This document shows positions 27,682 through 37,893 of a DNA stretch of 64,000 nucleotides, piece by piece. The stretch comes from Sphingorhabdus sp. EL138 (lineage in GTDB: Bacteria > Pseudomonadota > Alphaproteobacteria > Sphingomonadales > Sphingomonadaceae): positions 1 to 64,000 of the forward strand of contig NZ_CAMAYF010000004.1 in the NCBI RefSeq assembly GCF_945862485.1, given 5' to 3'. The translations under genes and the position numbers were made by a program. Position 1 is the first letter of the stretch. Each line of letters opens with the position of its first letter. The notes under the pieces are model-generated. The model was not told where the DNA came from, ran no database searches, and saw nothing but the letters and a program-made list of their open reading frames with translations.

Positions 27682-28761
27682 ATGGCAGCAAGTCTCAAGA
27701 TAATTGATGGGAATCAGGCAAACGGTATGAAAAATTCGGAACGTGAAAAAGCCCTAGAAGCCGCCCTCGCGCAGATTGATCGCGCATTCGGCAAGGGTTC
27801 GGCGATGAAGTTGGGTAGTCGTGAGGCGATTAGCATCGATGCAGTATCGACGGGATCGCTTGGGTTAGATATCGCCCTTGGCATTGGTGGATTGCCTAAG
27901 GGACGCGTGATTGAAATTTATGGTCCGGAAAGTTCGGGTAAGACAACCCTGACACTGCACGTGATTGCAGAGGCGCAAAAGGCAGGCGGCACGGCTGCAT
28001 TCATTGACGCAGAGCATGCGCTTGACCCAGGTTATGCAAAGAAGCTTGGCGTAGACGTCGACAATTTGATCGTTTCGCAGCCAGATACGGGTGAACAAGC
28101 GCTTGAAATTGCCGACACGTTGGTGCGTTCAAATGCCGTGGATATCATCGTGATCGACTCGGTGGCGGCACTTGTTCCGCGCGCAGAAATCGAAGGCGAA
28201 ATGGGCGACAGCCATGTGGGCCTGCAGGCACGGTTGATGAGCCAAGCGCTCCGCAAAATCACTGGTTCAATCAGCCGGTCAAACTGCATGGTCATCTTCA
28301 TCAATCAGATTCGTATGAAAATCGGGGTGATGTATGGCTCGCCAGAAACCACCACAGGCGGCAATGCTCTGAAATTCTACGCATCGGTGCGTTTGGACAT
28401 CCGCCGTACAGGCCAGATCAAGGCAGGCGAAGATATTGTCGGCAACACGACCCGCGTGAAGGTTGTGAAGAACAAGGTTGCACCACCATTCAAACAGGTC
28501 GAATTTGACATTATGTATGGCGAAGGCATTTCTAAAACGGGTGAGTTGCTTGATCTGGGCGTGAAGGCCGGATTGGTCGAAAAATCGGGTAGCTGGTTTA
28601 GCTATGATTCGGTTCGTATTGGTCAAGGCCGTGAGAATTCGAAAAGCTATCTGACCGAAAATCCGGAGGTAGCGGCGCGGTTGGAAGCAGCCATTCGTGG
28701 CAAGACAGAAGAGGTCGCTGAAGTCCTGATGACAGGGCCAGACGCAGACGACGATATTTAA
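27682..28761 (+). CDS. recA: Recombinase RecA
   Basis: ATP-dependent strand-exchange protein and co-protease for LexA self-cleavage, central to recombinational repair and SOS induction. Walker A is GPESSGKTT at residues 81-89, Walker B is [12 protein letters not shown], and loop L2 surrounds [13 protein letters not shown]. The ATG at 27682 follows TAAGGAG (27668-27674) at ideal spacing. An in-frame ATG at 27661 lies before that ribosome-binding site and is unlikely. Length 359 residues. A LexA site lies upstream and a GC-rich hairpin downstream. Confidence 0.97.
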   Translation: MAASLKIIDGNQANGMKNSEREKALEAALAQIDRAFGKGSAMKLGSREAISIDAVSTGSLGLDIALGIGGLPKGRVIEIYGPESSGKTTLTLHVIAEAQKAGGTAAFIDAEHALDPGYAKKLGVDVDNLIVSQPDTGEQALEIADTLVRSNAVDIIVIDSVAALVPRAEIEGEMGDSHVGLQARLMSQALRKITGSISRSNCMVIFINQIRMKIGVMYGSPETTTGGNALKFYASVRLDIRRTGQIKAGEDIVGNTTRVKVVKNKVAPPFKQVEFDIMYGEGISKTGELLDLGVKAGLVEKSGSWFSYDSVRIGQGRENSKSYLTENPEVAARLEAAIRGKTEEVAEVLMTGPDADDDI

Positions 28762-28805
28762 GTTTTGGACGAACAAGCACGGTCTTGCCTGAGGCTGCTG
28801 CTTTC

Positions 28806-28840
28806 GGCCCGCCCTGGTCCACCCCGGGGCGGGTCATTTG
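28806..28840 (+). terminator. GC-rich hairpin after recA
   Basis: CCCGCCC (28808-28814) pairs with GGGCGGG (28827-28833) around a 12-base loop, located 47 bases after the recA stop. Only a weak run of T residues follows, so the strength as an intrinsic terminator is uncertain. It separates recA from the arginase-family gene. Confidence 0.6.
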
Positions 28841-28942
28841 CGTGAAGGTGGGTAGAGTTTCCCCTTGCTGTCTTCGCTGCATCGGCGGACGCACGGGCGC
28901 TAAGTTGTTGACAGGCACAATGGCTTGGGCACAACGTTCGGC

Positions 28943-29761
28943 ATGCGGCCCAACATCCATCTCATCGGCTTGCCGACTGACCAGAACAGTTCGTTCGCGC
29001 GTGGGGCTGCATTGGCTCCATCCAACATTCGCGCGGCATTTTGGAGCGATCGGGGCAATCTATCGGCACAATCGGGCCTTGAAATCGGCACTGACATCAT
29101 TCTCAAGGATCTCGGCGATTTGCCCTTATCGGACGTTGACTGCGCCGCCGATGACGCATTGATCATGCGGGCGGTGACCGAAAGCGTGGAGGCAGATGCT
29201 ATCCCATTGTCGCTAGGTGGGGATCATGCGGTGACCTATCCCATCGTTGCGGCGCTGGCGGCGCATTATGGGCCGCTGAATATTCTACATTTTGATGCGC
29301 ATCCCGATCTATATGCCGATTTTGAAGGCAATCCGCGTAGCCATGCCTCGCCCTTTGCGCGCATATTGGAAGAGGGCCATGCAAAGCGAATCGTGCAGGT
29401 CGGCATTCGCACATTAAACAAGCACTGCCGCGAACAAGCCGAACGCTACAATGTCGAAATTCTTCCGATGTTGAACTTCGACGCCAGTAGAGTACCGATC
29501 ATAGATGGCCCATTATATATCAGCATTGACCTTGACGGCATTGATCCTTCTGAAGCGCCCGGCGTGGCACATCCAGAGCCCGGCGGATTAACGATCCGCG
29601 AAGTCCTGTCGATTATCGCCAAGCAGCGGGCCCGGATCGTTGGCGCGGACATCGTCGAACTAAATCCTGCGCGCGACGTGAACGACATAACTGCCATAGT
29701 CGCCGCCAAGCTGGTGCGCGAGCTTGCCGCGCAAATGCATAAAAATTACTACCATTTATAA
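28943..29761 (+). CDS. Arginase/agmatinase-family ureohydrolase
   Basis: Binuclear manganese hydrolase of the ureohydrolase family, members of which release urea from arginine or agmatine, or formamide from formiminoglutamate. Metal ligands are all present: His95 (GGDHA), Asp118, His120 and Asp122 (FDAHPDL), and Asp196 and Asp198 (SIDLDGIDPS), with the conserved APGV-type segment after them. The ATG at 28943 gives 272 residues. An in-frame TTG at 28925 is less likely. The substrate cannot be fixed from sequence; the acidic DLYADFEGN loop resembles agmatinase-like members. Arginine would connect it with astA/astB at the other end of the window. Confidence 0.85.
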   Translation: MRPNIHLIGLPTDQNSSFARGAALAPSNIRAAFWSDRGNLSAQSGLEIGTDIILKDLGDLPLSDVDCAADDALIMRAVTESVEADAIPLSLGGDHAVTYPIVAALAAHYGPLNILHFDAHPDLYADFEGNPRSHASPFARILEEGHAKRIVQVGIRTLNKHCREQAERYNVEILPMLNFDASRVPIIDGPLYISIDLDGIDPSEAPGVAHPEPGGLTIREVLSIIAKQRARIVGADIVELNPARDVNDITAIVAAKLVRELAAQMHKNYYHL

Positions 29762-29771
29762 GGAAGCAGCC

Positions 29772-30398
29772 ATGACCATCATTGTACACCATCTCAATAA
29801 TTCGCGTTCACAACGTATCTTGTGGCTGCTCGAAGAGCTCAACCTCCCTTATGAAATCCGTCATCATGCCCGTGATGCTGTGACCAATCTTGCGCCCGAA
29901 GCGCTTTTAAACGTCCATCCTTTAGGCAAGTCACCTGTGATTGAAGATGACGGCAATGTAATATTCGAATCCGGCGCAATCGTCGAATATTTGTGCGAAC
30001 GGCATAATGGCGGCCACCTTGTCCCTGCACGCGGCACTGACGCGCACATCCGCTATCTCGAGTTCATGCATTTTGCCGAAGGTTCGGTCATGACGCCGAT
30101 CTTGTTGAACCTTTACACGGCGCGGCTGGGCGATGCGGCTGCACCCTTGCATCCGCGGATTAATCAGCAACTTGGTAGCCATTTTGCGTTCATGGAAGAC
30201 AATTTGAAAGCGACCGGCTGGTTTGTTGGCGATAGCTTGACCGGAGCCGACATTATGATGAGCTTTCCGGCCGAAGCCGCAGTTAAAATGGGTAAAGCGG
30301 CGGCCCTACCAAACCTTACTGCTTTCGTTGAAAAAATCCATGCCCGCCCAGCGTATCAGACCGCCCTGCAAAAGGGCGGACCTTATGCCTATGCGTGA
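29772..30398 (+). CDS. Glutathione S-transferase family protein
   Basis: Cytosolic GST-like enzyme of 208 residues. The N-terminal thioredoxin-like domain contains NNSRSQRILWLLEEL (the Ser after N may activate glutathione), NVHPLGKSPVI with the cis-proline, and FESGAIVEYLCER, which binds the glutamyl part of glutathione. The C-terminal helical domain has GDSLTGADIMMSFPAE. AGGAAG at 29760-29765 provides a ribosome-binding site for the ATG at 29772. It follows the arginase-family gene by 10 bases and is probably co-transcribed. Substrate unknown. Confidence 0.9.
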   Translation: MTIIVHHLNNSRSQRILWLLEELNLPYEIRHHARDAVTNLAPEALLNVHPLGKSPVIEDDGNVIFESGAIVEYLCERHNGGHLVPARGTDAHIRYLEFMHFAEGSVMTPILLNLYTARLGDAAAPLHPRINQQLGSHFAFMEDNLKATGWFVGDSLTGADIMMSFPAEAAVKMGKAAALPNLTAFVEKIHARPAYQTALQKGGPYAYA

Positions 30399-30462
30399 TA
30401 GCGGCCGCAAACTGCATATCCGGCTTGCAGCACGGCGAGTCGTTCCCTAAGTCGCAGTCATT

Positions 30463-33105
30463 ATGACATCGACCAATGACATTCGCCGCGGCTTCCTCGA
30501 TTATTTCGATAGTGCCAACCATGACATAGTGCAGTCTGCGCCGCTCGTGCCCTATAATGACCCGACATTGATGTTCGTCAATGCCGGGATGGTGCCGTTC
30601 AAGAACGTGTTCACGGGCCTTGAAAGTCGTGAAACGCCGCGTGCAGCCTCAAGCCAGAAATGTGTGCGGGCAGGCGGCAAGCATAATGACCTCGATAATG
30701 TCGGCTATACGGCGCGGCACCATACGTTTTTTGAAATGCTCGGCAATTTTTCGTTTGGGGATTATTTCAAAGAGCAGGCGATTACACATGCATGGACATT
30801 GCTGACCAAAGTATGGGGCCTTGACCCCGCGCGGTTGACGGCGACCGTTTATCATACCGATGATGAGGCGTTCGCCCTTTGGCGTAAAATTGCTGGTCTG
30901 CCTGAAGAGCGCATCATTCGTATCGCCACGACGGACAATTTCTGGTCAATGGGTGATACTGGGCCCTGTGGGCCATGTAGTGAAATATTCTACGATCATG
31001 GCGATCATATCTTCGGCGGTCCTCCCGGAAGCCCTGATGAAGATGGCGACCGTTTTGTAGAAATCTGGAACCTCGTGTTCATGCAGTTTGAACGGCAGGA
31101 GGACGGCACCGATGTGCCATTGCCCAAACCGTCTATCGACACGGGCATGGGGCTGGAGCGGATCGCTGCCGTCATGCAGGGCGTAACTGACAATTATGAC
31201 ACCGACACTTTCAAGGCATTGATCAACGCGTCTCAGGAGCTCACGGGTACAAAGGCGGTGGGCGATCAAAAGGCCAGCCATCGCGTCATCGCGGACCATC
31301 TGCGTTCAACGAGCTTTCTGCTGGCCGATGGCGTAATGCCGTCGAATGAAGGTCGCGGCTATGTCTTGCGGCGGATTATGCGCCGGGCCATGCGCCACGC
31401 GCATATTCTCGGTGCAAAAGAGCCATTGATGCACCGGCTGGTCGGAAGTCTCGCTGCCGAAATGGGGGCAGCTTATCCGGAATTATTGCGCGCGCAGCCC
31501 ATGATTGAGGCGACGTTGAAGCAAGAAGAAACGCAGTTCCGCCGGACGCTCGATAAGGGCATTAAGCTGCTCGACGAAGCGACCGCGGGTATGGCGCCGG
31601 GTGATATTTTAGCCGGCGACACGGCGTTCAAGCTGTATGACACATATGGTTTTCCCTATGATTTGACCGAAGACGCGTTGCGCGCGCAGGGCTTTGGTAT
31701 TGATCAGGCGGGCTTTGAAACCGCGATGAAAACGCAAAAAGCAATGGCGCGGGCCGCATGGAAAGGTTCGGGCGCGAAGGCTTCGGATGATGTGTGGTTT
31801 GATATTGCAGAACGTGTCGGCAGCACCGAGTTTACAGGCTATGCCGCCAATGAGGGCGAAGGGCAGGTGGTTGCACTTGTGAATGATGGCACAGAAGTGC
31901 AATCGGCGATCGCTAATGACACGGTCACGGTCATCACCAACCAAACGCCATTTTATGGCGAGAGCGGCGGGCAAACGGGTGACGCTGGCGTGATTTCCAG
32001 CGGCAACATGCGCGGCGAAGTGACGGATACGGCAAAGCCCTTAGGCCGTTTGCATGCGCATCAGGTCACGATTGGCTCAGGTGAGATTAAAGTCGGCGAT
32101 TTTGTTACGCTGAAAATCGACACCCAGCGTCGTAACGCCTTGCGCGCCAACCATAGCGCTACGCACTTGCTACATGCGTCATTGCGGGATCGTTTGGGCG
32201 AACATGTGACGCAAAAGGGCAGCATGGTTGCTCCTGATCGCTTGCGGTTCGACTTTTCGCATAACCAGGCGGTAACACCGCAAGAGATTGCGATGATCGA
32301 GGCCGATGTAAACGGGCAAATCCGCGGTAACGATGCGGTTACAACACGGTTGATGACCCCCGATGACGCGGTTGCCGCTGGCGCGCTGGCATTGTTTGGC
32401 GAAAAATATGGCGAAGAAGTCCGCGTACTGACGATGGGCAAGACCGACGACACGCATTATTCGTTGGAATTGTGCGGCGGTACCCATGTCAATGCATTGG
32501 GCGACATCGCTTTGTTCACCATCATCTCCGAAGGTGCAGTCGCAAGCGGTATTCGCCGCATCGAGGCGCTGACAGGTGAGGCGGCGCGCTTATGGCTTGT
32601 TGGCCGTGAAACACAGTTGAAGAATGTCGCTGCGATGCTGAAAACTGCGCCGGATGAAGTGGGCGTGCGCATCGAAACGCTTATGAACGAACGCAAGCGG
32701 ATGGAGAAGGAACTGTCCGAAGCCAAAACAGCGCTTGCTTTGTCCGGTGGTGGTGGTCCGAAGGTAGAGGCTGAGCAGATCGGCGATGTCACCTTCATGG
32801 GGCAAGTTATCGCGGGTATTGAACCAAAAATGCTGCGCGGCCTTGCAGATGATCAGATGAAGGCCATTGGTTCAGGTGTCGTGGCCATTATTGCCGCCAA
32901 TGAAAATAGCAACACGGTTGTGGTGGCCGTCTCGCCAGCCTTGCATGGCACAATGACCGCGCCTGACCTCGTGCGTGTGGCGACGGAGGCCATGGGCGCG
33001 CAAGGCGGCGGCGGACGCCCCGACATGGCACAAGGTGGCGGTCCTGCAGGCGCCGAATTGGCGCAAGCCGCGTTGGATGCGATTAAGGCAAAAATCGCTG
33101 GTTAA
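30463..33105 (+). CDS. alaS: Alanyl-tRNA synthetase
   Basis: Class II enzyme that charges tRNA-Ala and clears Ser/Gly mischarging. It has the N-terminal catalytic domain ([28 protein letters not shown]), the tRNA-recognition middle domain and the editing site ([13 protein letters not shown] and ELCGGTHV zinc/His-Cys motifs). A C-terminal coiled coil and a glycine-rich C-Ala domain ([13 protein letters not shown]) follow. Length 880 residues. It ends four bases into the convergent CPA2 antiporter gene. Alanine charging also feeds tmRNA, whose tRNA domain is an AlaRS substrate. Confidence 0.97.
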   Translation: MTSTNDIRRGFLDYFDSANHDIVQSAPLVPYNDPTLMFVNAGMVPFKNVFTGLESRETPRAASSQKCVRAGGKHNDLDNVGYTARHHTFFEMLGNFSFGDYFKEQAITHAWTLLTKVWGLDPARLTATVYHTDDEAFALWRKIAGLPEERIIRIATTDNFWSMGDTGPCGPCSEIFYDHGDHIFGGPPGSPDEDGDRFVEIWNLVFMQFERQEDGTDVPLPKPSIDTGMGLERIAAVMQGVTDNYDTDTFKALINASQELTGTKAVGDQKASHRVIADHLRSTSFLLADGVMPSNEGRGYVLRRIMRRAMRHAHILGAKEPLMHRLVGSLAAEMGAAYPELLRAQPMIEATLKQEETQFRRTLDKGIKLLDEATAGMAPGDILAGDTAFKLYDTYGFPYDLTEDALRAQGFGIDQAGFETAMKTQKAMARAAWKGSGAKASDDVWFDIAERVGSTEFTGYAANEGEGQVVALVNDGTEVQSAIANDTVTVITNQTPFYGESGGQTGDAGVISSGNMRGEVTDTAKPLGRLHAHQVTIGSGEIKVGDFVTLKIDTQRRNALRANHSATHLLHASLRDRLGEHVTQKGSMVAPDRLRFDFSHNQAVTPQEIAMIEADVNGQIRGNDAVTTRLMTPDDAVAAGALALFGEKYGEEVRVLTMGKTDDTHYSLELCGGTHVNALGDIALFTIISEGAVASGIRRIEALTGEAARLWLVGRETQLKNVAAMLKTAPDEVGVRIETLMNERKRMEKELSEAKTALALSGGGGPKVEAEQIGDVTFMGQVIAGIEPKMLRGLADDQMKAIGSGVVAIIAANENSNTVVVAVSPALHGTMTAPDLVRVATEAMGAQGGGGRPDMAQGGGPAGAELAQAALDAIKAKIAG

Positions 33106-34871
33106 GCAGTAGGTTTGAGTTTGGGGGCCTCCTCTAGGCCTCCGGCTTCCTTTATCTGGCGCCGGAATTCGTCGCGCTTTTCGTGGATCGATGCGATAAC
33201 TGGGCCCATGGCAACGCCCAGATCCACGAGCACTGCCTCCGACAATTGAAGCGAGCTTTCCAGTGTTTCGGGCACGGCATCGGTCGCACCCGCCTGATAG
33301 AGCCGCGCGGCATGATCCGGGTCACGGGCGCGCGCAACTATCGTGATATCGGGCAACCATTGACGGACTCGCTTGACGATATGTTCGGCCAATACGGGTT
33401 GGTCCATGGTCAGGATCAGGGCTTTGGCATGGCCCAAGCTTAATTTATCTAGCGTTTCGGGGCGTGATATGTCGCCGTAGATAACCTTGTAACCCGCCCG
33501 CCGCGCGGCGGTTACGGCGTCGACATTGGATTCTACGGCAACATAAGGCTGGCTGTGCATGGTCAACATGTCGGCCACCAGCTTTCCGACCCGGCCAAAG
33601 CCGATTACGACCGTTCGTGGCTCTTGCGTGGGGTCTTGTTCGTGCACTTCATCATCGCTCTCGCGCAGTTCCAGACGGCGGGACATATCATGACCGATAC
33701 GCGCCAATATCGGTGTAATCGTCAGTCCAATTGCGGTGGCCACTTGCCAAAAGTTAATGGTTGTGTCGTCGATGATCTGCGCTGCGCCTGCGACGCCTAA
33801 GACGATCAGGGTTGTTTCGGACGGGCTGCCCATAAGAACGCCTGTTTCGGTCGCGGTGCCCGTGCGTGCCCCGTTCAATTTCAACAAACTGGCTGTCACC
33901 GCCGCTTTAACAAGCACCACGCCTCCCACAGCGCCAACCAGAGCGGCCCAATTGGCGGCGACGAAACGCAAATCGACCTGCATACCAATGCTGATCAGAA
34001 AGACGCCCAGCGCTAGCCCTTTGAAGGGTGCAGTCATCACATCCACTTCGTTATGATAATCGGTCTCGGCAATTAAGAGACCTGCAATCATTGCCCCTAC
34101 GATTGGCGAAAGGCCAACTGCGCCCGTCGCCAGGCTTGCGACAATGACAACGAGCAAACTGACCGATACAAATAACTCAGGACTTTTTGTACGCGCGGCT
34201 TGTCCGAACAAGCGGGGCAGGAGGAAGCGGCCAAGTAAAAGCATGGCGACGATAACAAGGCCACCTTGCCACAATACGGTGATGAGACCCGACCATGAAT
34301 CCGTGCCGGCTTGTGGTGCCAACGCTCCCAAAACGAATATAATCGGTACAATAGCCAAATCTTCGAACAGCAGCATGGCCAGTGCCGACTTACCAACCGC
34401 GGAATGCGTGCCAGATATTGGCAGCACCAAGGCGGTCGACGACAGCGCCAATGCAATCCCAATGCCTATGGCGGCGGTCGCGCCATATCCGAACGCATAC
34501 AAACCAGCGGCGATTATCAGGCCAGCGCCAAATAACTGCGCCGCGCCGACACCGAATACCAAGCGTCGCATTTTCCATAATCTGCGGAAAGATAGCTCAA
34601 GACCAATGGAAAACAGCAATAATATAATGCCATATTCGCCTATGGGATGAATAGCCTCTGGATTGGTGATGGTGACCCATTCGAGCATTGGGTACATGGG
34701 CACCAATGATCCAAGCCCCATTGGGCCAACCATTATCCCGACCAATATAAAACCAATGATAGGCGTGATGCGAAGCCGAGCAAAAGCAGGAATGACTATG
34801 CCCGCCGCACCCAATATGACGAGCAGATCGCTAATGCCTTCGGTTTGTAGTTCACCTGCCATGCCTTGCAT
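33102..34871 (-). CDS. CPA2-family cation:proton antiporter (KefB/YbaL-like)
   Basis: Inner-membrane monovalent cation/proton antiporter, 589 residues. About 12 hydrophobic helices span residues 10-390 (for example [30 protein letters not shown]-type segments and the conserved [12 protein letters not shown]). A cytoplasmic Rossmann TrkA-N/RCK domain follows at about 415-530 ([28 protein letters not shown]). This architecture matches potassium-efflux and YbaL-type transporters; the ion is not certain. A second in-frame ATG at 34862 is an alternative start. It overlaps alaS by four bases at the 3' end. Confidence 0.92.
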   Translation of the reverse strand: MQGMAGELQTEGISDLLVILGAAGIVIPAFARLRITPIIGFILVGIMVGPMGLGSLVPMYPMLEWVTITNPEAIHPIGEYGIILLLFSIGLELSFRRLWKMRRLVFGVGAAQLFGAGLIIAAGLYAFGYGATAAIGIGIALALSSTALVLPISGTHSAVGKSALAMLLFEDLAIVPIIFVLGALAPQAGTDSWSGLITVLWQGGLVIVAMLLLGRFLLPRLFGQAARTKSPELFVSVSLLVVIVASLATGAVGLSPIVGAMIAGLLIAETDYHNEVDVMTAPFKGLALGVFLISIGMQVDLRFVAANWAALVGAVGGVVLVKAAVTASLLKLNGARTGTATETGVLMGSPSETTLIVLGVAGAAQIIDDTTINFWQVATAIGLTITPILARIGHDMSRRLELRESDDEVHEQDPTQEPRTVVIGFGRVGKLVADMLTMHSQPYVAVESNVDAVTAARRAGYKVIYGDISRPETLDKLSLGHAKALILTMDQPVLAEHIVKRVRQWLPDITIVARARDPDHAARLYQAGATDAVPETLESSLQLSEAVLVDLGVAMGPVIASIHEKRDEFRRQIKEAGGLEEAPKLKPTA

Positions 34872-34906
34872 TTACGCACAGGCGACATGAGAAAGATAGG
34901 CAGGGC

Positions 34907-34940
34907 AATAAAAAAAGCGCGGGAGTTGCCCCCCGCGCTC
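34907..34940 (-). terminator. Rho-independent terminator of icd
   Basis: On the minus strand an eight-base-pair stem AGCGCGGG/CCCGCGCT (34916-34939) with an eight-base loop is followed by seven T residues (A run at 34910-34916 on the plus strand). It lies just after the icd stop and before the CPA2 gene start, and is the clearest intrinsic terminator in the window. Confidence 0.88.
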
Positions 34941-34963
34941 TCATATTCTCACTTGAACTGGAA

Positions 34964-36184
34964 TTACATCCAGCTGCCCATTTTGATTTCGAGATTGGCA
35001 CGAACCTGCTCAAAAAACTGTTCTGTGGTCATCCATGCCTGATCCGGGCCTATGAGGATCGCGAGATCCTTTGTCATATGGCCATCTTCAACGGTTTGAA
35101 TGCAGACTTCTTCCAGCGTTTCGGCAAAGCGCGTTACTTCGGGCGTTTCGTCGAACTTGCCGCGGAATTTGAGGCCGCCCGTCCATGCGAAAATCGACGC
35201 AATTGGATTGGTTGAGGTTGCCTTACCTTGCTGATGTTGGCGATAGTGGCGCGTGACCGTGCCGTGCGCGGCCTCGGCTTCAACCGTCTTGCCATCTGGT
35301 GTCATCAGTATGGAGGTCATCAGGCCAAGCGAGCCAAAGCCTTGCGCAACCTGATCAGACTGCACGTCGCCATCATAATTCTTACATGCCCAAATGAACT
35401 TGCCGGACCATTTCAGCGCCGATGCGACCATATCATCGATCAATCGGTGCTCATAGACAATGCCCAGTTCCTTGAACTTTGCCGCGAATTCGGCTTCGTA
35501 AACTTCTTGGAATAGATCCTTGAAACGACCATCATAATATTTGAGGATCGTGTTCTTGGTCGATAGATAGACAGGCCATTCGCGGGTCACGCCATAGTTC
35601 AACGACGCACGGGCAAAGTCGCGGATGGAATCGTCGAGATTGTACATCGCGAGCGCCACGCCTGGCGACGGGTAACGGAAAACCTCTTCGTCTATTTTCT
35701 GCCCATCATCGCCATCCCATACGAGGCGCAGCGTTCCAGGACCGGGAACCAAGAAATCCGTAGCGCGATATTGGTCACCGAAAGCATGACGACCAATGAC
35801 AATTGGGTCCGTCCAGCCTGGAATCAAGCGCGGTACGTTGTCGATGACGATTGGCTCGCGGAAAACCACGCCGCCCAAAATGTTGCGGATGGTGCCATTG
35901 GGCGACTTCCACATTTTCTGCAGGCCGAATTCTTCAACGCGCGCTTCATCTGGCGTAATCGTGGCGCATTTTACGCCGACGCCAAATTCGCGGATAGCGT
36001 TGGCGGAATCCACGGTGACCTTATCATTGGTCTTGTCGCGATATTCCATACCAAGATCATAATATTTCAGGTCGATATCGAGATAGGGCAAAATGAGTCG
36101 CTCACGAATCCATTCCCAGATAATCCGCGTCATTTCGTCGCCATCAAGCTCGACAACTGGGTTTTTGACCTTAATTTTTGCCAT
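34964..36184 (-). CDS. icd: NADP-dependent isocitrate dehydrogenase
   Basis: Oxidative decarboxylation of isocitrate to 2-oxoglutarate in the TCA cycle, producing NADPH. From the ATG at 36184 ([21 protein letters not shown]) the protein has 406 residues, the size of the eukaryote-like dimeric class found in alphaproteobacteria. It also shows GTVFREPI-type ([11 protein letters not shown]), [12 protein letters not shown] and [11 protein letters not shown] segments. A GGAAAGAG ribosome-binding site precedes this ATG. The 28-residue upstream extension to 36268 is not conserved. A strong terminator follows the stop. Confidence 0.96.
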   Translation of the reverse strand: MAKIKVKNPVVELDGDEMTRIIWEWIRERLILPYLDIDLKYYDLGMEYRDKTNDKVTVDSANAIREFGVGVKCATITPDEARVEEFGLQKMWKSPNGTIRNILGGVVFREPIVIDNVPRLIPGWTDPIVIGRHAFGDQYRATDFLVPGPGTLRLVWDGDDGQKIDEEVFRYPSPGVALAMYNLDDSIRDFARASLNYGVTREWPVYLSTKNTILKYYDGRFKDLFQEVYEAEFAAKFKELGIVYEHRLIDDMVASALKWSGKFIWACKNYDGDVQSDQVAQGFGSLGLMTSILMTPDGKTVEAEAAHGTVTRHYRQHQQGKATSTNPIASIFAWTGGLKFRGKFDETPEVTRFAETLEEVCIQTVEDGHMTKDLAILIGPDQAWMTTEQFFEQVRANLEIKMGSWM

Positions 36185-36337
36185 GGTAGAAAGCTCTTTC
36201 CATATGGGGAGATGGGATGATGAGCGGTGCCATAGCAAAGTCTGCCATATGTTCAACTGCATCCCCAATATTGTCTGAAAATGGCTGAAATTGTATCTTA
36301 GGTTGTAAGATGGCGGCGCATCCCCTAGCTAAGGCCT

Positions 36338-37072
36338 ATGAGCAGACAAGAATTGACAAACCGGGGTGCCGGGGTTGCGAAATGGTCGTTTCCACCCGTC
36401 CATCCTGAGGGCCGCAAGTTCGGACTTATTGCCGCGGGCATCACCCTGTTTTTCGCCTTCATGGCGTGGGAAACGCTCGCTTGGCCGATGGGTGCCGTTA
36501 CCGTGTGGACACTGGCCTTCTTTCGCGACCCTGCGCGAACCACGCCAATCGACGAGCGGTTTATCGTGGCGCCCGCCGATGGGCTTGTCACGTTGATCGA
36601 ACAAGTCCTTCCGCCATTCGAACTGCGAGGACCCGATGGCCTGGGTGACCAGCCAATGACCCGCGTGTCGATTTTCATGAGTGTGTTTGACGTGCACATC
36701 AACCGGACACCCATTCGCGGCACCATTAAACGCGTTGTGTATATAGCGGGTAAATTCCTCAATGCCGACCTTGATAAGGCCAGCGAAGAAAATGAACGCC
36801 AACATTTCCTTGTGGAACGCAGCGACGGCGTGCGCATCGGCTTTACGCAAATCGCGGGCTTGGTCGCGCGCCGCATCGTTGCGTTTGTGAAAGAAGGCGA
36901 CAGCGTTGCCAATGGGCAGCGGGTTGGCCTGATCCGTTTTGGCAGCCGCGTTGATGTGTATCTGCCGCATGGCACGTCTTCGCGCGTCATCAAGGGCCAG
37001 CGTTGCGTTGCTGGGGAAACGGTTCTCGCCGAAATCGGCGTTGATCAGGACCTGATCGCCGTCGCGCATTGA
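36338..37072 (+). CDS. psd: Phosphatidylserine decarboxylase, pyruvoyl type
   Basis: Makes phosphatidylethanolamine from phosphatidylserine at the inner membrane. This is the short (archaeal-like, 244-residue) form common in alphaproteobacteria. It has two hydrophobic segments near the N-terminus ([34 protein letters not shown]), [12 protein letters not shown], and [13 protein letters not shown]. The self-cleavage site is Gly202-Ser203 in [13 protein letters not shown]; Ser203 becomes the pyruvoyl group. Its TGA shares one base with the pssA ATG, which couples the two enzymes of the pathway. Confidence 0.95.
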   Translation: MSRQELTNRGAGVAKWSFPPVHPEGRKFGLIAAGITLFFAFMAWETLAWPMGAVTVWTLAFFRDPARTTPIDERFIVAPADGLVTLIEQVLPPFELRGPDGLGDQPMTRVSIFMSVFDVHINRTPIRGTIKRVVYIAGKFLNADLDKASEENERQHFLVERSDGVRIGFTQIAGLVARRIVAFVKEGDSVANGQRVGLIRFGSRVDVYLPHGTSSRVIKGQRCVAGETVLAEIGVDQDLIAVAH

Positions 37073-37839
37073 TGGACGCGCAGCCCTCCCGTCCTGGAAT
37101 ATCCTTGCGCGCACTCGCGCCGAACGCCGTTACCGCGCTTGCTTTGTGCACGGGATTGTCCGGCGCTTGGTTTGCAATGCAGGGCCGTTGGGAAAATGCC
37201 GTTGCTGCTATTGTTATTGCTGGCGTGCTCGACGCCATGGATGGCCGTATCGCGCGGATGCTGAAGGGGGAAAGCCGTTTCGGTGCGGAACTGGATTCGC
37301 TTTCTGACGTGATTGCTTTCGGGGCGACGCCTGCTTTGATCATCTATATGTGGGTCATGCAGGATATGCCGCGTTTTGGTTGGACCATATCGGTATTCTT
37401 TGTGCTGTGTGCGGCATTGCGTCTGGCAAGGTTTAACGCACAGATTGATACGGAAAACCAACCGCACAAATCTGCCGGATTTAATACCGGCGTTCCGTCA
37501 CCACCCGGCGCAGCGATGGCGTTATTGCCGATGATGATCTGGTTTGAAACTGGCGCGGATTGGGTGCGCGATTATCGCTTCATTGCGCCATGGATGTTGT
37601 TGTGCGCGCTGTTGATGATTTCCAATGTGGCAACCTATAGCTGGTCGTCGATCAAGGTACGGCGCAGCCTGCGTTTTATGGCGCTGGCGGTCGTTGGCCT
37701 GTTCACCGCAACTTTGGTCGCGGCGCCGTGGGTTGCGCTCATCGGTGTCGGCATCATTTACATTGCCTTGCTGCCGCTGAGCATGATGAGCTACGCACGG
37801 GTTAAGAAGTCGCAACGGAACTGTGCCGAAGCCACTTGA
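37072..37839 (+). CDS. pssA: CDP-diacylglycerol-serine O-phosphatidyltransferase
   Basis: Makes phosphatidylserine, the substrate of Psd encoded immediately upstream. The CDP-alcohol phosphatidyltransferase signature is intact: DGRIARML followed by GAELDSLSD, spaced as DGx2ARx8Gx3Dx3D. Several hydrophobic helices fill the rest of the 255 residues. The start is the ATG at 37072, which overlaps the psd stop codon; the TTG three bases earlier is unlikely. The psd-pssA order recurs widely in alphaproteobacteria. Confidence 0.95.
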   Translation: MDAQPSRPGISLRALAPNAVTALALCTGLSGAWFAMQGRWENAVAAIVIAGVLDAMDGRIARMLKGESRFGAELDSLSDVIAFGATPALIIYMWVMQDMPRFGWTISVFFVLCAALRLARFNAQIDTENQPHKSAGFNTGVPSPPGAAMALLPMMIWFETGADWVRDYRFIAPWMLLCALLMISNVATYSWSSIKVRRSLRFMALAVVGLFTATLVAAPWVALIGVGIIYIALLPLSMMSYARVKKSQRNCAEAT

Positions 37840-37893
37840 CCTCCGCCCCTCAGGGGTTATGTTCCAGTTTCGTTCTAATTTGAGGAGTGGCCG

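Noticed and set aside
34144-34650. Open frame of 168 codons on the plus strand
   Set aside because: Antisense to the membrane part of the CPA2 antiporter; the composition is that of reverse-complemented hydrophobic codons.
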